From UBA1127 sp034422455 (GTDB taxonomy: Bacteria; Chloroflexota; Dehalococcoidia; Lucifugimonadales; UBA1127): a stretch of 64,000 bases of DNA. The stretch covers positions 1 through 64,000 of the forward strand of contig DAOUJQ010000003.1 of NCBI GenBank assembly GCA_034422455.1. The letters run 5' to 3'. Both the position numbers and the translations under genes were made by a program. The notes below the pieces were generated by a model that searched no databases, had not been told where the DNA came from, and was given only the letters and a program-made list of their open reading frames with translations. This document shows positions 23,105-33,947 of the stretch, in pieces. The stretch's first letter is position 1. Each line of letters starts with the position of its first letter.

Positions 23105-24067
23105 ATGGAGCAGTTGCCGCGGGGGGCACAGTTCCAGCGGAGCAAGATGCTGTGGGAGATCGCGCTGGGGATTGCGGGAGACCCGAGCATCCGGTACTAC
23201 GAGGACCGCGACGTGTCCATCGTCATCGGCAACGGGAGCGGCGAGGCGTTCACACCCGCGCTGCGGATGGCCCCGGGATCACCGGCGCTGGCACACGCGG
23301 TGTGCAGGGGCGATCTGGAACTGGCCTTCGTGAACCCCTCGGCGATGCTGACGCAGGCGTACCGGGGGACCGGGCTGTACAGCGAGCCGCTGCCCGTACG
23401 GGTCATCGCGTCGTACCCCTCCTATGACCGGTTCGTGGCGGCGGTGCACCCCCGGCTGGGGATCACGTCGCTGGCGCAGGTCGCCGAGGGCCGGATGCCG
23501 TTGCGCGTCTCGGTGCGCGAGGACGCGACGCACTCGACGCGCGTGCTGCTGGACCAACTGCTGCCGCTGTACGGCTTCACGCTGCCGGACTTCGAGGCGT
23601 GGGGCGGCAGCCTGCAGCTCAACGGCCCGCCCGGCGACGCGCGCAGACTGGAGGGCATCCGCGACGGGAGCATCGACGTGGTGTTCGACGAGGGGATACC
23701 GGCGTGGCTGAACACCGGGCTGGAGCACGGCCTGCAGCCGCTGGAGCTGGAGGATGACGTGCTGAGCCGCATGGAGGCCATCGGCTGGCGGCGGGTGGTC
23801 CTGCCCAAGGATCACTTCCCGCTGCTGGAGCGGGACATCGTAACTATCGACTACAGCGGGTGGCCGCTGTACACGCGGGCGTCGCTGCCGGACGAGACGG
23901 CGTACAAGGTGTGCGGGGCCATCGCGGAGCGGGCGGAGTACATCCGGTGGGAGGACAGCTACACGGGCATCGCGCAGATCGGCGTGGAGACGGAGGCGAC
24001 GCCGCTGGACGTGCCGCTGCACCCGGGGGCGGAGCGGTGGTTCCGGGAGCACGGGTATCTGGGGTAG
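23105..24067 (+). CDS. TAXI-like (TRAP-associated solute-binding) protein without signal peptide
   Basis: 320 residues; ATG preceded by AAGGAGG. The fold is like TAXI-type TRAP solute receptors: residues 45-80 carry IVIGNGSGEAFTPAL and LELAFVNPSAMLTQAYRGTG, then RVIASYPSYDRFVAAVHP, and the end reads GAERWFREHGYLG. TAXI proteins are normally exported periplasmic or lipid-anchored receptors, but this one begins MEQLPRGAQFQRSKMLWE with no signal peptide or lipobox. It may therefore be a cytosolic ligand-binding relative. No TRAP permease is near. It sits upstream of an ornithine-cyclodeaminase-like gene and an amidohydrolase, which may act on related small acids. Confidence 0.65.
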   Translation: MEQLPRGAQFQRSKMLWEIALGIAGDPSIRYYEDRDVSIVIGNGSGEAFTPALRMAPGSPALAHAVCRGDLELAFVNPSAMLTQAYRGTGLYSEPLPVRVIASYPSYDRFVAAVHPRLGITSLAQVAEGRMPLRVSVREDATHSTRVLLDQLLPLYGFTLPDFEAWGGSLQLNGPPGDARRLEGIRDGSIDVVFDEGIPAWLNTGLEHGLQPLELEDDVLSRMEAIGWRRVVLPKDHFPLLERDIVTIDYSGWPLYTRASLPDETAYKVCGAIAERAEYIRWEDSYTGIAQIGVETEATPLDVPLHPGAERWFREHGYLG

Positions 24068-24245
24068 AGGAGCCCGTCAACAGGCTGTTCGGGAGTCTCA
24101 GGAAAGGCTCAAGGCAAGCGGGAGCGTCGTCCGTTCGGACGACCCCTTCGATAGGCTCAGGGCGAACGGAGGAGTTGGGGCTCGTCGGGGTTCCCCTGTT
24201 TTCGCAGGGGCAGGCTCTGCCTCCGCAGGAACGACGGTAAGGAGG
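24068..24245 (+). repeat. Short repeats between TAXI-like and ornithine cyclodeaminase genes
   Basis: One CTCAGGGCGAACGG-type unit near 24144 and a compound REP-like palindrome near 24192-24236 in which one unit is nested in another (CCCCTGT...GCAGGGG followed by CTCCGCAGGAACGACGG). Confidence 0.55.
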
Positions 24246-24252
24246 GTCGGGG

Positions 24253-25227
24253 ATGGCGATCTACATCGACAACGAGCAGGTGCGGGAGCTGTTGCCCATG
24301 GACGAGTGCGTCCAAGCGATGGAGGACGCCTTTCGGCACGAGGGCGAGGGCCTCGGCGGGAGCCTGGTTCGGCAGACCCTCTTCTATCCCGGCGGCAGGC
24401 AGCGGCTGATGATCGGGAGCTCGCCGGGTTTCGACACGTATGGGTTCAAGACGTACGGCGGCGGGGTGAACCTGATGATGGTCTTCTCCACGTCGGAGAA
24501 CCGGCTGGAGGCGATCATGGAGAGCCGGGTGCTGAGCGAGATCCGCACCGGCGCGGTGGCGGGGCTGGCGACGAAGCACATGGCAAACGAGGACGCGAGC
24601 AGCATCGGGGTCATCGGGTCGGGCTTGCAGGCGCTGGCGCAGGTGCAAGCGATATGCGCGGTGCGGCCGATCACCACGGTCAAGGTGTACACGCGGACGG
24701 CGGAGAACCGGGAGACGTTCGCGGGGCAGCTGCGGTCGGAGCTGGAGCTGGACGCGGTGGCCGTCGAGACGGGGGAAGAGTGCATCACGGGCTCGGACGT
24801 CGTGGTGACGGCGACGGGGTCGCGGGAGCCGGTGTTCGAGGCGGCGTGGCTGTCGCCGGGGGCGCACATCAACGCCATCGGCGCGACGACGCCGGGGCGG
24901 CGGGAGATCGACGAGGCGACGGTCGGGCGATGCGACGTGGTGGTCGTCGAGAGCGTGGCGCAGGCGAAGGTGGAGTGCGGCGAGCTGATGGTGGCCGAGG
25001 ACCGGGGCGCCTTCCAGTGGAGCCAGGCGGTGGAGATGCGCCACCTGGTCCTGGGTCTGGCGGGACTGCGGCCGAGCCGGGAGGCGATCACGCTGTTCAA
25101 CGGGCTGGGCGTGGCGATGGAGGACACGGCGGCAGCGGGCGTGGTGCTGCGGAAGGCGAAGGAGCTGGGCATCGGGACGGAGCTGCCGATCGAGGTGCGG
25201 AGCGGCGGGGGGCAGAGGCGGCGGTAG
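24253..25227 (+). CDS. Ornithine cyclodeaminase / mu-crystallin family protein
   Basis: 324 residues, the usual length. The family's N-terminal block YIDNEQVRELLPMDECVQAM, the substrate-side GSPGFDTYGFKTY equivalent (SSPGFDTYGFKTYGG), the NAD(P)-binding IGVIGSGLQALAQVQAI and VVTATGSREPVFEAAWL with GAHINAIGATTPGRREID are all present. Members convert ornithine to proline or reduce ketimines and other imino acids; the exact substrate is not decided by the motifs seen. AAGGAGG precedes the ATG. It may be co-transcribed with the downstream amidohydrolase (56-base gap). Confidence 0.88.
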   Translation: MAIYIDNEQVRELLPMDECVQAMEDAFRHEGEGLGGSLVRQTLFYPGGRQRLMIGSSPGFDTYGFKTYGGGVNLMMVFSTSENRLEAIMESRVLSEIRTGAVAGLATKHMANEDASSIGVIGSGLQALAQVQAICAVRPITTVKVYTRTAENRETFAGQLRSELELDAVAVETGEECITGSDVVVTATGSREPVFEAAWLSPGAHINAIGATTPGRREIDEATVGRCDVVVVESVAQAKVECGELMVAEDRGAFQWSQAVEMRHLVLGLAGLRPSREAITLFNGLGVAMEDTAAAGVVLRKAKELGIGTELPIEVRSGGGQRRR

Positions 25228-25283
25228 GGGGCAACGGGCTGCACCTGTAGTACACTCAGCGTACTTGGGACGGAGGGACTGCC

Positions 25284-26303
25284 ATGAACATTGACGCGCA
25301 CGCACACATCACGGGGCCGGCGGAGCTGTACACGTACTTCCGGTCGCTGTCCAGCGGCTCGGGCGCGCTGCCTCGACCGTCGACGCCGGAGATATCCGAC
25401 GAGCGGATCGAGGAGAGCCTGGTGCCGCACATCGCCGAGGTGTCGGAGGTGGGGACCGACGTGCAGATCGTGTCGCCGCGGCCGTGGGCGGTGCCGACGG
25501 GCGACCGCCGGGAGGGGGTCGTGCTGCGGATCACGCAGGGCGTGAACGACATGATCGCCCGGTGCGTGAAGCTGCACCCGGAGCGGTTCGTGGGGACGTG
25601 CGCGATCCCGCAAGCGGCCGGGCAGCCGATCTCGTTCTGCATCGAGGAACTGGAGCGGTGCGTGACGGAGCTGGGGATGGTGGGGCTGAAGATCAACCCG
25701 GACCCGGGCGAGGGGTCGCTGGAGACGCCGCACATGGGGGACGAGTACTGGTACCCGCTGTACGAGAAGATGGTGGAGCTGGACGTACCAGCGCTGGTGC
25801 ACGGCGGGCCGTTCCGGTTTTCCCGCGAGCCGGAGCTGGGGTACTTCGTGGAGGAGGAGGCGGTGGCGGCGTGGGCGCTGATCCGGTCGCCGCAGGTGTT
25901 CCGGGACTTCCCGAACCTCAAGATCATCATCGGGCACGGCGGCGGGTATATCCCGTACCAGGCGGGGCGTGGCCGCGCGTTCCGGATGAACTCGCAGGCG
26001 CGGGAGCCGGAGGCGAACTGGGAGAGCTTCGACGAGTCGATGCGGCGGCTGTACTACGACACGGTGCTGTACGACGGCGAGGCGATGGAGCTGCTGATCA
26101 AGGTTGTGGGCGTGGACCGGTGCCTCTTCGGGACGGACAAGCCGGCGAACGGGTCGGTGAAGGACCCGGTGACGGGGCGTGCGCTGAACGACACGAAGCA
26201 GTACATCGACCGGATCGAGTGGCTGAGCGACGAGGACCGGCACGCGATCTTCGAGGGGAACGCGCGGCGGGTGTACAGTCGGATGCAGGTGGGGGAGGGG
26301 TAG
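25284..26303 (+). CDS. Amidohydrolase family protein (ACMSD/OMA-hydratase-like)
   Basis: 339 residues. Amidohydrolase_2 type TIM barrel: metal motif MNIDAHAHITG at the start (HxH), a middle VGLKINPDPGEGS with Lys, PALVHGGPF and IIIGHGGGYIPYQAGR with histidines, and DRCLFGTDKP carrying the late Asp. The group includes 2-amino-3-carboxymuconate-6-semialdehyde decarboxylase, resorcylate decarboxylases and 4-oxalomesaconate hydratase; PYQAGRGRAF resembles the last group. It suggests breakdown of aromatic-derived acids. GGAGGGA precedes the ATG. The gene ends 138 bases before a strong terminator. Confidence 0.85.
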   Translation: MNIDAHAHITGPAELYTYFRSLSSGSGALPRPSTPEISDERIEESLVPHIAEVSEVGTDVQIVSPRPWAVPTGDRREGVVLRITQGVNDMIARCVKLHPERFVGTCAIPQAAGQPISFCIEELERCVTELGMVGLKINPDPGEGSLETPHMGDEYWYPLYEKMVELDVPALVHGGPFRFSREPELGYFVEEEAVAAWALIRSPQVFRDFPNLKIIIGHGGGYIPYQAGRGRAFRMNSQAREPEANWESFDESMRRLYYDTVLYDGEAMELLIKVVGVDRCLFGTDKPANGSVKDPVTGRALNDTKQYIDRIEWLSDEDRHAIFEGNARRVYSRMQVGEG

Positions 26304-26441
26304 GGGTAGGGGTAGGGGGGAACCCCATCTCCACACCCCTCTGGATTCCCCTGCCTTCGCAGGGGCAGGCTCTGCCTTCGCAGGAACGACGGAAAAGGCC
26401 TTTTGGCAGACCCTTCGACGGGCTCAGGGCGAACGGGTGAG
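26304..26441 (+). repeat. Compound REP-like repeat
   Basis: A nested palindrome near 26332-26392 of the same type as at 24192 and 33038, and a CTCAGGGCGAACGG unit near 26410. Confidence 0.6.
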
Positions 26442-26472
26442 AAGGCCGGCGGGATGCACTCCCGCCGGCCTT
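26442..26472 (+). terminator. Rho-independent terminator
   Basis: Perfect 12-bp stem AAGGCCGGCGGG/CCCGCCGGCCTT, 7-base loop, then GTTTTGC. It ends the ornithine-cyclodeaminase/amidohydrolase unit. Confidence 0.8.
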
Positions 26473-26579
26473 GTTTTGCGCTTGCGATGGGCGTTGACTA
26501 GGCGCTGGTGCTGAGGGTGACGGGCGATTCGCGAATCGGCCCGACGGAGAACGGGGGAGGGCGACCACGAGGGTCGCCC

Positions 26580-27320
26580 CTACATCCTACCCCGCAGCAG
26601 CGCCTCCACGTCCGCGAGGGCGTGCACCGTGGGCACGCCCTCAGGCGGCGGGTTGTCCGGGGGCGTGTCCGGGTAGCGGTTGATGAAGACGGGGGTGATG
26701 CCGACGGCCATTGCGCCCTCGACATCGCCGGTGACGGAGTCGCCGATCATGATGGCCTCGGACGGCCCGACGTTGGCGCGGGCGAGGGCGGTGAGGTAGA
26801 TGGGCGGATGGGGCTTGCCCTGGCCGACCTCGCCGGAGGTGACGACGAAGTCGGCTAGGGCGTCGAGTCCCATGTCGCGGGAGACCTGTGCGCCAGTGGA
26901 GGCCATGTTGGTGATGACGCCGACGACGTAGCCCTCGGCGCGGAGGCGGGGCAAGGTGTCGGCGACGTCGTCGAAGAGGGCCATGCCGTAGGGGATCTGG
27001 CGGACGCGCTCCCATATGCGGCCGGCGACGGAGGGAGGCACGTCGACGCCGGCGCCCTCGAGGATGAGGCGCTCGTACTCGGTAAAGAAGGCGAGCTGGT
27101 CGGCGGGGGAACGGCGCTGGACCTGACTGCGGGCGTTCTCCGCCGACATGAAGGCGTCGGCGCGGAGGTAGCCGCGGGCGATGCCCTCGGGGGTGACGGT
27201 GTAGCCGAAGTCGGCGCAGGCCTGGGCCTGGACCTGCTCGCGGGGCGGCCAGAAGCGGGCGAGGGTGTTGTAGAGGTCGAAGAAGACGGCTTTGATGCGG
27301 CGGCTGCCGTTGGTGGTCAT
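26580..27320 (-). CDS. HAD family hydrolase (subfamily IA)
   Basis: 246 residues. Motif I AVFFDLYNTL (nucleophile Asp; the acid/base Asp two residues on is Tyr, as in some HAD-IA members), motif II GVITNMAST, motif III with Lys in VGQGKPHPPIYLTAL and motif IV AIMIGDSVTGDVEGAMAVG. It resembles YjjG/pyrimidine-nucleotidase and haloacid-dehalogenase-like phosphatases; the substrate is unknown. It is convergent with the amidohydrolase unit, with a terminator between, and the next gene upstream on its strand (gyrA) is separated by repeats. Confidence 0.85.
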   Translation of the reverse strand: MTTNGSRRIKAVFFDLYNTLARFWPPREQVQAQACADFGYTVTPEGIARGYLRADAFMSAENARSQVQRRSPADQLAFFTEYERLILEGAGVDVPPSVAGRIWERVRQIPYGMALFDDVADTLPRLRAEGYVVGVITNMASTGAQVSRDMGLDALADFVVTSGEVGQGKPHPPIYLTALARANVGPSEAIMIGDSVTGDVEGAMAVGITPVFINRYPDTPPDNPPPEGVPTVHALADVEALLRGRM

Positions 27321-27492
27321 GCGGTTATGTTAGCAGGGGGAAGGGTAGCAGGGAAGACGGCAGGCCGGGTTGCAAGTGACGGGGTTCCTGCCTGCGCAGG
27401 AACGACGAATTGGCCGTTGGCCGCAGGGATTCTGGATACCGGCCCCGTATCGAGGTACGGGGGAGGCCATGCGCGGTATGAGGGGAAGAGAA
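27321..27492 (+). repeat. Short repeats between HAD gene and gyrA
   Basis: A REP-like palindrome TTCCTGCCTGCGCAGGAA near 27386, and a GATACCGGCC plus CCCCGTA-loop-TACGGGG hairpin near 27436-27462. Confidence 0.6.
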
Positions 27493-27518
27493 GAGCGGCG
27501 CTCCGTGGAGCGCCGCTC
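27493..27518 (-). terminator. Terminator hairpin of gyrA
   Basis: Perfect 12-bp arms GAGCGGCGCTCC/GGAGCGCCGCTC around 2 bases, 24 bases past the gyrA stop. Confidence 0.65.
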
Positions 27519-27541
27519 ACGTTATCGCCGGGGGATTGGGT

Positions 27542-30241
27542 CTAGTCGTCTTCCTCCTCCGCGTCCTCGTCGTCGGATTCCAGGCCGAGGTCCTCAAGGG
27601 GCATGCCGAGCTGCTCGACGCCGCGGGCTGCGTCCTCGATGTCGGCGGCGGCCTGGCCGTGGGGAGCTCGCGGCTTGCGCTCGCGCTTCTCGGCCGGTGG
27701 CTTGGGGTCGGCGGCCGCAGCGACGTTGGCGGCGGAGCGGCGCGCGACACGAGGCGTCACGCTCTTCTCCTCAGGCGCGTCGGGCGAGTTCAGGATGGCC
27801 ATGGATGTGACGGTGTCGCCAGGATCCACGTTCATTACCTTAACGCCCCCGGCACGGCGTCCCTGTTGACTTACTTCAGCTAAGAAGGTGCGGTGCACCT
27901 GCGCCTTGGCCGTGGCAATAATTAACTCCTCAGAACCTTGGACAACAAGGGTAGCGGCTATCGGTCCGGTCTTTTCGCTCAGATTGAAGGCAATGACACC
28001 CTTGCCAGCTCGACCCTGTCGGCGGAAGCGGTCCATGCGAGTCAGTTTGCCGTATCCGTTTTCAGTGACCGCTAACAGGTTGCCGTTGGGAACAACAACG
28101 TCCATCGAGATTACTTTGTCGTCAGCGGCAAGTTGTATGGAGCGGACACCTTTTGCTCCGCGCTTTACCAAGCGTACCTGCTGGAGTGGATAGCAGACAG
28201 ACATGCCATTGCGGGTGACAACCATGATCTCGTCCTGGTCGCTAGCGGCCCAGCGGGCGGAGGTGAGGTGATCGCCCTCCTCCAAGTCCATGGCGATGAT
28301 GCCCGTGCTCCGGATGTTGGCGAAGCGGTCTAGAAGCACACGCGCAATCTTGCCCTTCTGCGTCTCCATCACCAAGTAGCCGCCCTGTTGCATGTCTGTA
28401 AGGGAGACTACAGATGTGACGCGATCGTTGTCCGGCAGCGCGGGGATAAGGACCTTGAGGGGCGTGCCCCGCGTCGTCCGCGACGTGTTCTCCGGAATGA
28501 GATAGCACTTTAGGGAGAAGACTTGTCCGCCGTCCGTGAAGAAGAGGATGGTGTCCTTGGTGTCCGTCTCCAGGGTGTGGCGGATGACATCGTCCTCAGT
28601 GGTCTTGCGCATGCCCTGGACGCCCTTGCCGCCCCGGTGCTGCAGCTTGTAGGTGCTCAGGTTGGTGCGCTTGGCGTAGCCGTTGTTGCTGAGGGTGACG
28701 ACCATGCGGGCGTGGGCGACGAGCTCGTCGCGGGTGAGGCGGCGGGCCTCTTCGGGCCGGACCTCCGTGCGGCGGCGGTCGCCGAACTTCTTGCGGAGCT
28801 CCTGATTCTCGCGCTTGACCTCGGCGCGAACAAGGGCCGGGTCGGCCAGCAGCGCCTCGAGCTCGGATATCTGTCTGGTGAGCTCGGCGTGCTCCTCCTC
28901 CAGCCGCAGGTGGTCGAGGGCGGTCAGGCGGCGGAGCTGCATGTCCAGGATGGCCTGCGCCTGCACCTGGGTGAGGTCAAAGCGGGAGATCAGGTTGTTG
29001 CGGGCGGCCTCGGCGTCGTCGGACCCGCGGATGATGCCGATGACCTCGTCCAGGTTGTCGATGGCTTTGAGGAGGCCCTCTAGGATGTGGTCGCGGTCCT
29101 TCGCCTTGTCCAGGTCGTACTGGGCCCGGCGGGTGACGACCTCGATGCGGAACTCGATGTAGTGGTGGAGGATGTCGCGGACGGTGAGGACCTGGGGCTG
29201 GCCGTCCACGAGGGCGAGCATGTTCATGTTGTAGGCCATCTGCAGCGGCGTCTGCTCGTACAGATTGCTCAGGACGTATGCGGGGTCGGCGTGGGAGCGG
29301 AGCTCGACGACGACGCGGAGGCCCTGGCGGTCGGACTCGTCGCGGACGTCGCTGATGCCCTCGATCTTCCGGTCGCGGGCGAGCTGGGCGATCTTCTCGA
29401 CCATGCTGGCCTTGTTGAGCTGGTAGGGGATCTCCGTGATGACGATCTGGGAGCGGTCGCCGCCGCGGCCGATGGGCTCGATGTCGGCCTTGCCGCGCAT
29501 GAGGATGCGGCCGTTGCCGGTCTGGTAGGCGGCGCGGACGTTGGCCTTGCCGGCGCCGGCCATGATGGTGCCGCCGGTGGGGAAGTCCGGGCCCTGGATG
29601 AAACGCAGCATGTCGTCAACCGTCGCGTCCGGGTTGTCGACGAGGTGGTTGATGGCGTCGCAGAGCTCGCGGAGGTTGTGGGGCGGGATGTTGGTGGCCA
29701 TGCCGACGGCGATGCCCGATGCGCCGTTGGAGAGGAGGAAGGGGAGGCGGGCGGGCAGGACGCTGGGCTCGTTCAGGGAGTCGTCGAAGTTGGGGGTGAA
29801 GTCGACGGTGTTGCGGTCCATGTCCTGGAGCATCTCTGTGGCGATGGCGGCGAGCCGGGCCTCCGTGTAGCGCATGGCCGCAGGCGGGTCGTTGTCGATG
29901 GAGCCGAAGTTGCCCTGGCCGTCGACCATGGGGTAGCGCATGGTGAACGCCTGGGCCATGCGGACCTGGGCGTCGTAGACGGAGGCGTCGCCGTGGGGGT
30001 GGTACTTTCCGAGGACCTCGCCGACGAGGCGCGCGCTCTTCTTGTAGCCGGAGCCGGGGCGCATGGCGAGCTCGTCCATGGCGTAGAGGATGCGGCGCTG
30101 GACGGGCTTGAGGCCGTCGCGCACGTCCGGGAGGGCGCGGGCGACGATGACGCTCATGGCGTAGTCGAGGTACGAAGCGCGCAGCTCCTCGTCTATTCGA
30201 CGGGGTTCAACGTTTCCGATGTTGCCGGGGTTGGTGGTCAT
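27542..30241 (-). CDS. gyrA: DNA gyrase subunit A
   Basis: 899 residues. N-terminal breakage-reunion domain with the catalytic tyrosine in AAMRYTEARL, and the C-terminal beta-pinwheel with the GyrA box QHRGGKG, which separates it from ParC. The quinolone-determining segment reads HPHGDASVYD, so position 83 (E. coli numbering) is Ala as in mycobacteria, not Ser; 87 is Asp. The tail is acidic (SDDEDAEEEDD). With GyrB it forms the A2B2 enzyme that adds negative supercoils. It lies 189 bases downstream of gyrB on the same strand, after a hairpin. Confidence 0.97.
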   Translation of the reverse strand: MTTNPGNIGNVEPRRIDEELRASYLDYAMSVIVARALPDVRDGLKPVQRRILYAMDELAMRPGSGYKKSARLVGEVLGKYHPHGDASVYDAQVRMAQAFTMRYPMVDGQGNFGSIDNDPPAAMRYTEARLAAIATEMLQDMDRNTVDFTPNFDDSLNEPSVLPARLPFLLSNGASGIAVGMATNIPPHNLRELCDAINHLVDNPDATVDDMLRFIQGPDFPTGGTIMAGAGKANVRAAYQTGNGRILMRGKADIEPIGRGGDRSQIVITEIPYQLNKASMVEKIAQLARDRKIEGISDVRDESDRQGLRVVVELRSHADPAYVLSNLYEQTPLQMAYNMNMLALVDGQPQVLTVRDILHHYIEFRIEVVTRRAQYDLDKAKDRDHILEGLLKAIDNLDEVIGIIRGSDDAEAARNNLISRFDLTQVQAQAILDMQLRRLTALDHLRLEEEHAELTRQISELEALLADPALVRAEVKRENQELRKKFGDRRRTEVRPEEARRLTRDELVAHARMVVTLSNNGYAKRTNLSTYKLQHRGGKGVQGMRKTTEDDVIRHTLETDTKDTILFFTDGGQVFSLKCYLIPENTSRTTRGTPLKVLIPALPDNDRVTSVVSLTDMQQGGYLVMETQKGKIARVLLDRFANIRSTGIIAMDLEEGDHLTSARWAASDQDEIMVVTRNGMSVCYPLQQVRLVKRGAKGVRSIQLAADDKVISMDVVVPNGNLLAVTENGYGKLTRMDRFRRQGRAGKGVIAFNLSEKTGPIAATLVVQGSEELIIATAKAQVHRTFLAEVSQQGRRAGGVKVMNVDPGDTVTSMAILNSPDAPEEKSVTPRVARRSAANVAAAADPKPPAEKRERKPRAPHGQAAADIEDAARGVEQLGMPLEDLGLESDDEDAEEEDD

Positions 30242-30385
30242 TGTCGTTTTCCTCCGGGGTTATCTAGCGTCCGCGACGCGGGTGCACATAAATGAAGGCG
30301 GCGGGCGCAAGGGGGGTGCGTGGCCTGGGGCAGAACCCTGCTCTGATTGTCGTATCTACCACGCCCATGCCGGCGCTCCCTTTCG

Positions 30386-30412
30386 CACCCGACCCCTGTC
30401 CGGGGCCGGGTG
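30386..30412 (-). terminator. Hairpin between gyrB and gyrA
   Basis: Eleven-bp stem CACCCGACCCC/GGGGCCGGGTG with one mismatch and a 5-base loop, 19 bases past the gyrB stop. Confidence 0.55.
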
Positions 30413-30430
30413 TCCTCACCGCACGTTCCG

Positions 30431-32509
<2,079 letters not shown>

Positions 32510-32712
32510 CGTATCTACTCCGCTTCGAGGGGCATAACGCCCCTGTAATCGCCGGTTCCCGTGCCGCCGGACTGGCGCCCGCAGCGACCGGGACCGCACT
32601 GTCGCGCCGCGCTTGAGTATCGACTGCGCGGCGGGCACCGGACAGTTGTATCGACCTTCTCCGAGAGCCCCTTTGGGAGGCCCTGGTTGCGCCGGTGCCT
32701 CGACCCTCTTCA

Positions 32713-32742
32713 ATTATATCTGAAAACCCTTCAAAATGCCAG
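32713..32742 (-). promoter_or_regulatory. Probable gyrB promoter
   Basis: Minus strand: CTGGCA (32742-32737), 18-base spacer, perfect TATAAT (32718-32713). The predicted leader to the gyrB ATG is about 195 bases, long enough to hold control of expression. Confidence 0.55.
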
Positions 32743-33097
32743 TCTTTCAGTGGGATTCCGGGCAGGTCTGCGCAAGTCGCGCAAGCGGACCGTGTCAGGG
32801 CGTGTGAAAATGTCCGGCGGACAGTGTTCGGAACAGGTGATTTGCGTGGAAAGGGCGGGGTAAACGGGATTTCCGGCGGACGAGTCCGGGAGGTGACCGG
32901 TTGGGGGGTGGTGCAAAGTTCGTCGCCTGGGGGGGTTCCGATACCGGCATGCGCCGGTATGAGGGGGAAGGCGCCCTCATCACCCCCATCCTAAACCTTC
33001 CCCCATCAAGGGGGGAAGGGGAACGCCACCCGACCCCGCCCCTCTGGGTTCCCTTGTCTACGCAGGGGCAGGCTCTGCCTGCGCAGGAACGACGAGG
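32743..33097. other. Spacer upstream of the gyrB promoter
   Basis: No gene. It contains a GATACCGGC/GCCGGTA hairpin near 32939, a run resembling CCCCCATC...AAGGGGGAAGG near 32982-33018, and a compound REP-like palindrome at 33038-33095 that abuts the stop of the MBL hydrolase gene. Confidence 0.6.
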
Positions 33098-33745
33098 CTA
33101 CCTGTCGCCGCGCCAGAGGACGTCGCCGCAGAGGTCCGGGGCGTGGGGGCGGCTAGCGAAGTCTGCGTACTCCTCTTTGGCAGCGCCGATGGTCGTGTCG
33201 GCGCCGTGGCCGGGGTAGACGGCGGTGTCGTCAGGGAGGACGAACAACCGGCTCGTGATGCTCTCGATGACCTGCTGCAGGGCTTCCGGGGTCGGGGTCT
33301 TGCCGGGCCCGCCGGGGAAGAGGGTATCGCCGGAGAAGAGGTGCTTGCCGAGCAACAGGCAGACCCCGCCGGGCGTGTGCCCGGGGGTGTGGAGCAAGCC
33401 CAGCGTCAGGTCGCCGACGGTCATGGTGGCGCCGTCCTCCAGCAGGTAGTCGGGCATGTTTGGCGCAAGGCGCGGGGTGTCGTCCTGGTGCAGGCCGATG
33501 GGCGCGGTCAGGCCGGCGCGAAAGCCGTCGAAGCCCTCGATGTGGTCACGGTGGCCGTGGGTGATGGCGACGGCCTGGACGTCGGTGCCGCCGATCTCGG
33601 CGAGGACTTTGTCGACGTCACGCGGAGTGTCGATGATGAGGCTGTGGCGCGTGGCCTTGCAGACGACGATGTAGGCGTTGTTGTCGTAGGGGCTGGCGAC
33701 GATCTTGTGGATGCGCACGCCCTCGTCCTCGTAGTGCACGGGCAT
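33098..33745 (-). CDS. MBL-fold metallo-hydrolase (glyoxalase II-like)
   Basis: 215 residues. Metallo-beta-lactamase motifs in order: THGHRDHIEG (HxHxDH), HTPGHTPGG, the bridging Asp in LFSGDTLFPGG and a last His in VYPGHGADTT. The short length and SPYDNNAYIVVC start are typical of small glyoxalase II or persulfide-dioxygenase-like hydrolases. The natural substrate, probably a thioester, cannot be told. It stands alone between repeats and is divergent from the ABC exporter genes. Confidence 0.85.
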   Translation of the reverse strand: MPVHYEDEGVRIHKIVASPYDNNAYIVVCKATRHSLIIDTPRDVDKVLAEIGGTDVQAVAITHGHRDHIEGFDGFRAGLTAPIGLHQDDTPRLAPNMPDYLLEDGATMTVGDLTLGLLHTPGHTPGGVCLLLGKHLFSGDTLFPGGPGKTPTPEALQQVIESITSRLFVLPDDTAVYPGHGADTTIGAAKEEYADFASRPHAPDLCGDVLWRGDR

Positions 33746-33779
33746 TGCCGCCTCCTTTGGTCAGGTTGGTTGAGCCACT

Positions 33780-33870
33780 CCCTCTGTTTGTGCGACGCCC
33801 TTCGACAGGCTCAGGGCGAACGGTTCGCGTCCGTCGTTCCTGCCTACGCAGGAGCGACGGAGGCCTTTCC
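33780..33870 (+). repeat. Short repeats upstream of the ABC exporter
   Basis: A CTCAGGGCGAACGG unit near 33798 and a REP-like palindrome near 33835-33862 (TTCCTGCCTACGCAGGA). Confidence 0.55.
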
Positions 33871-33947
33871 CTCAGTCTACAAGGCGGACGGAGGGCTGCT
33901 TGGGGTGTGGCTGCCGACCCTAGTGTACTATAGGTGCGGAGGCGTTA

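Noticed and set aside
32510..32713. Longer gyrB start upstream of 32509
   Set aside because: The extra 68 residues are Arg/Pro-rich without GyrB similarity; the ATG at 32509 gives the standard N-terminus.
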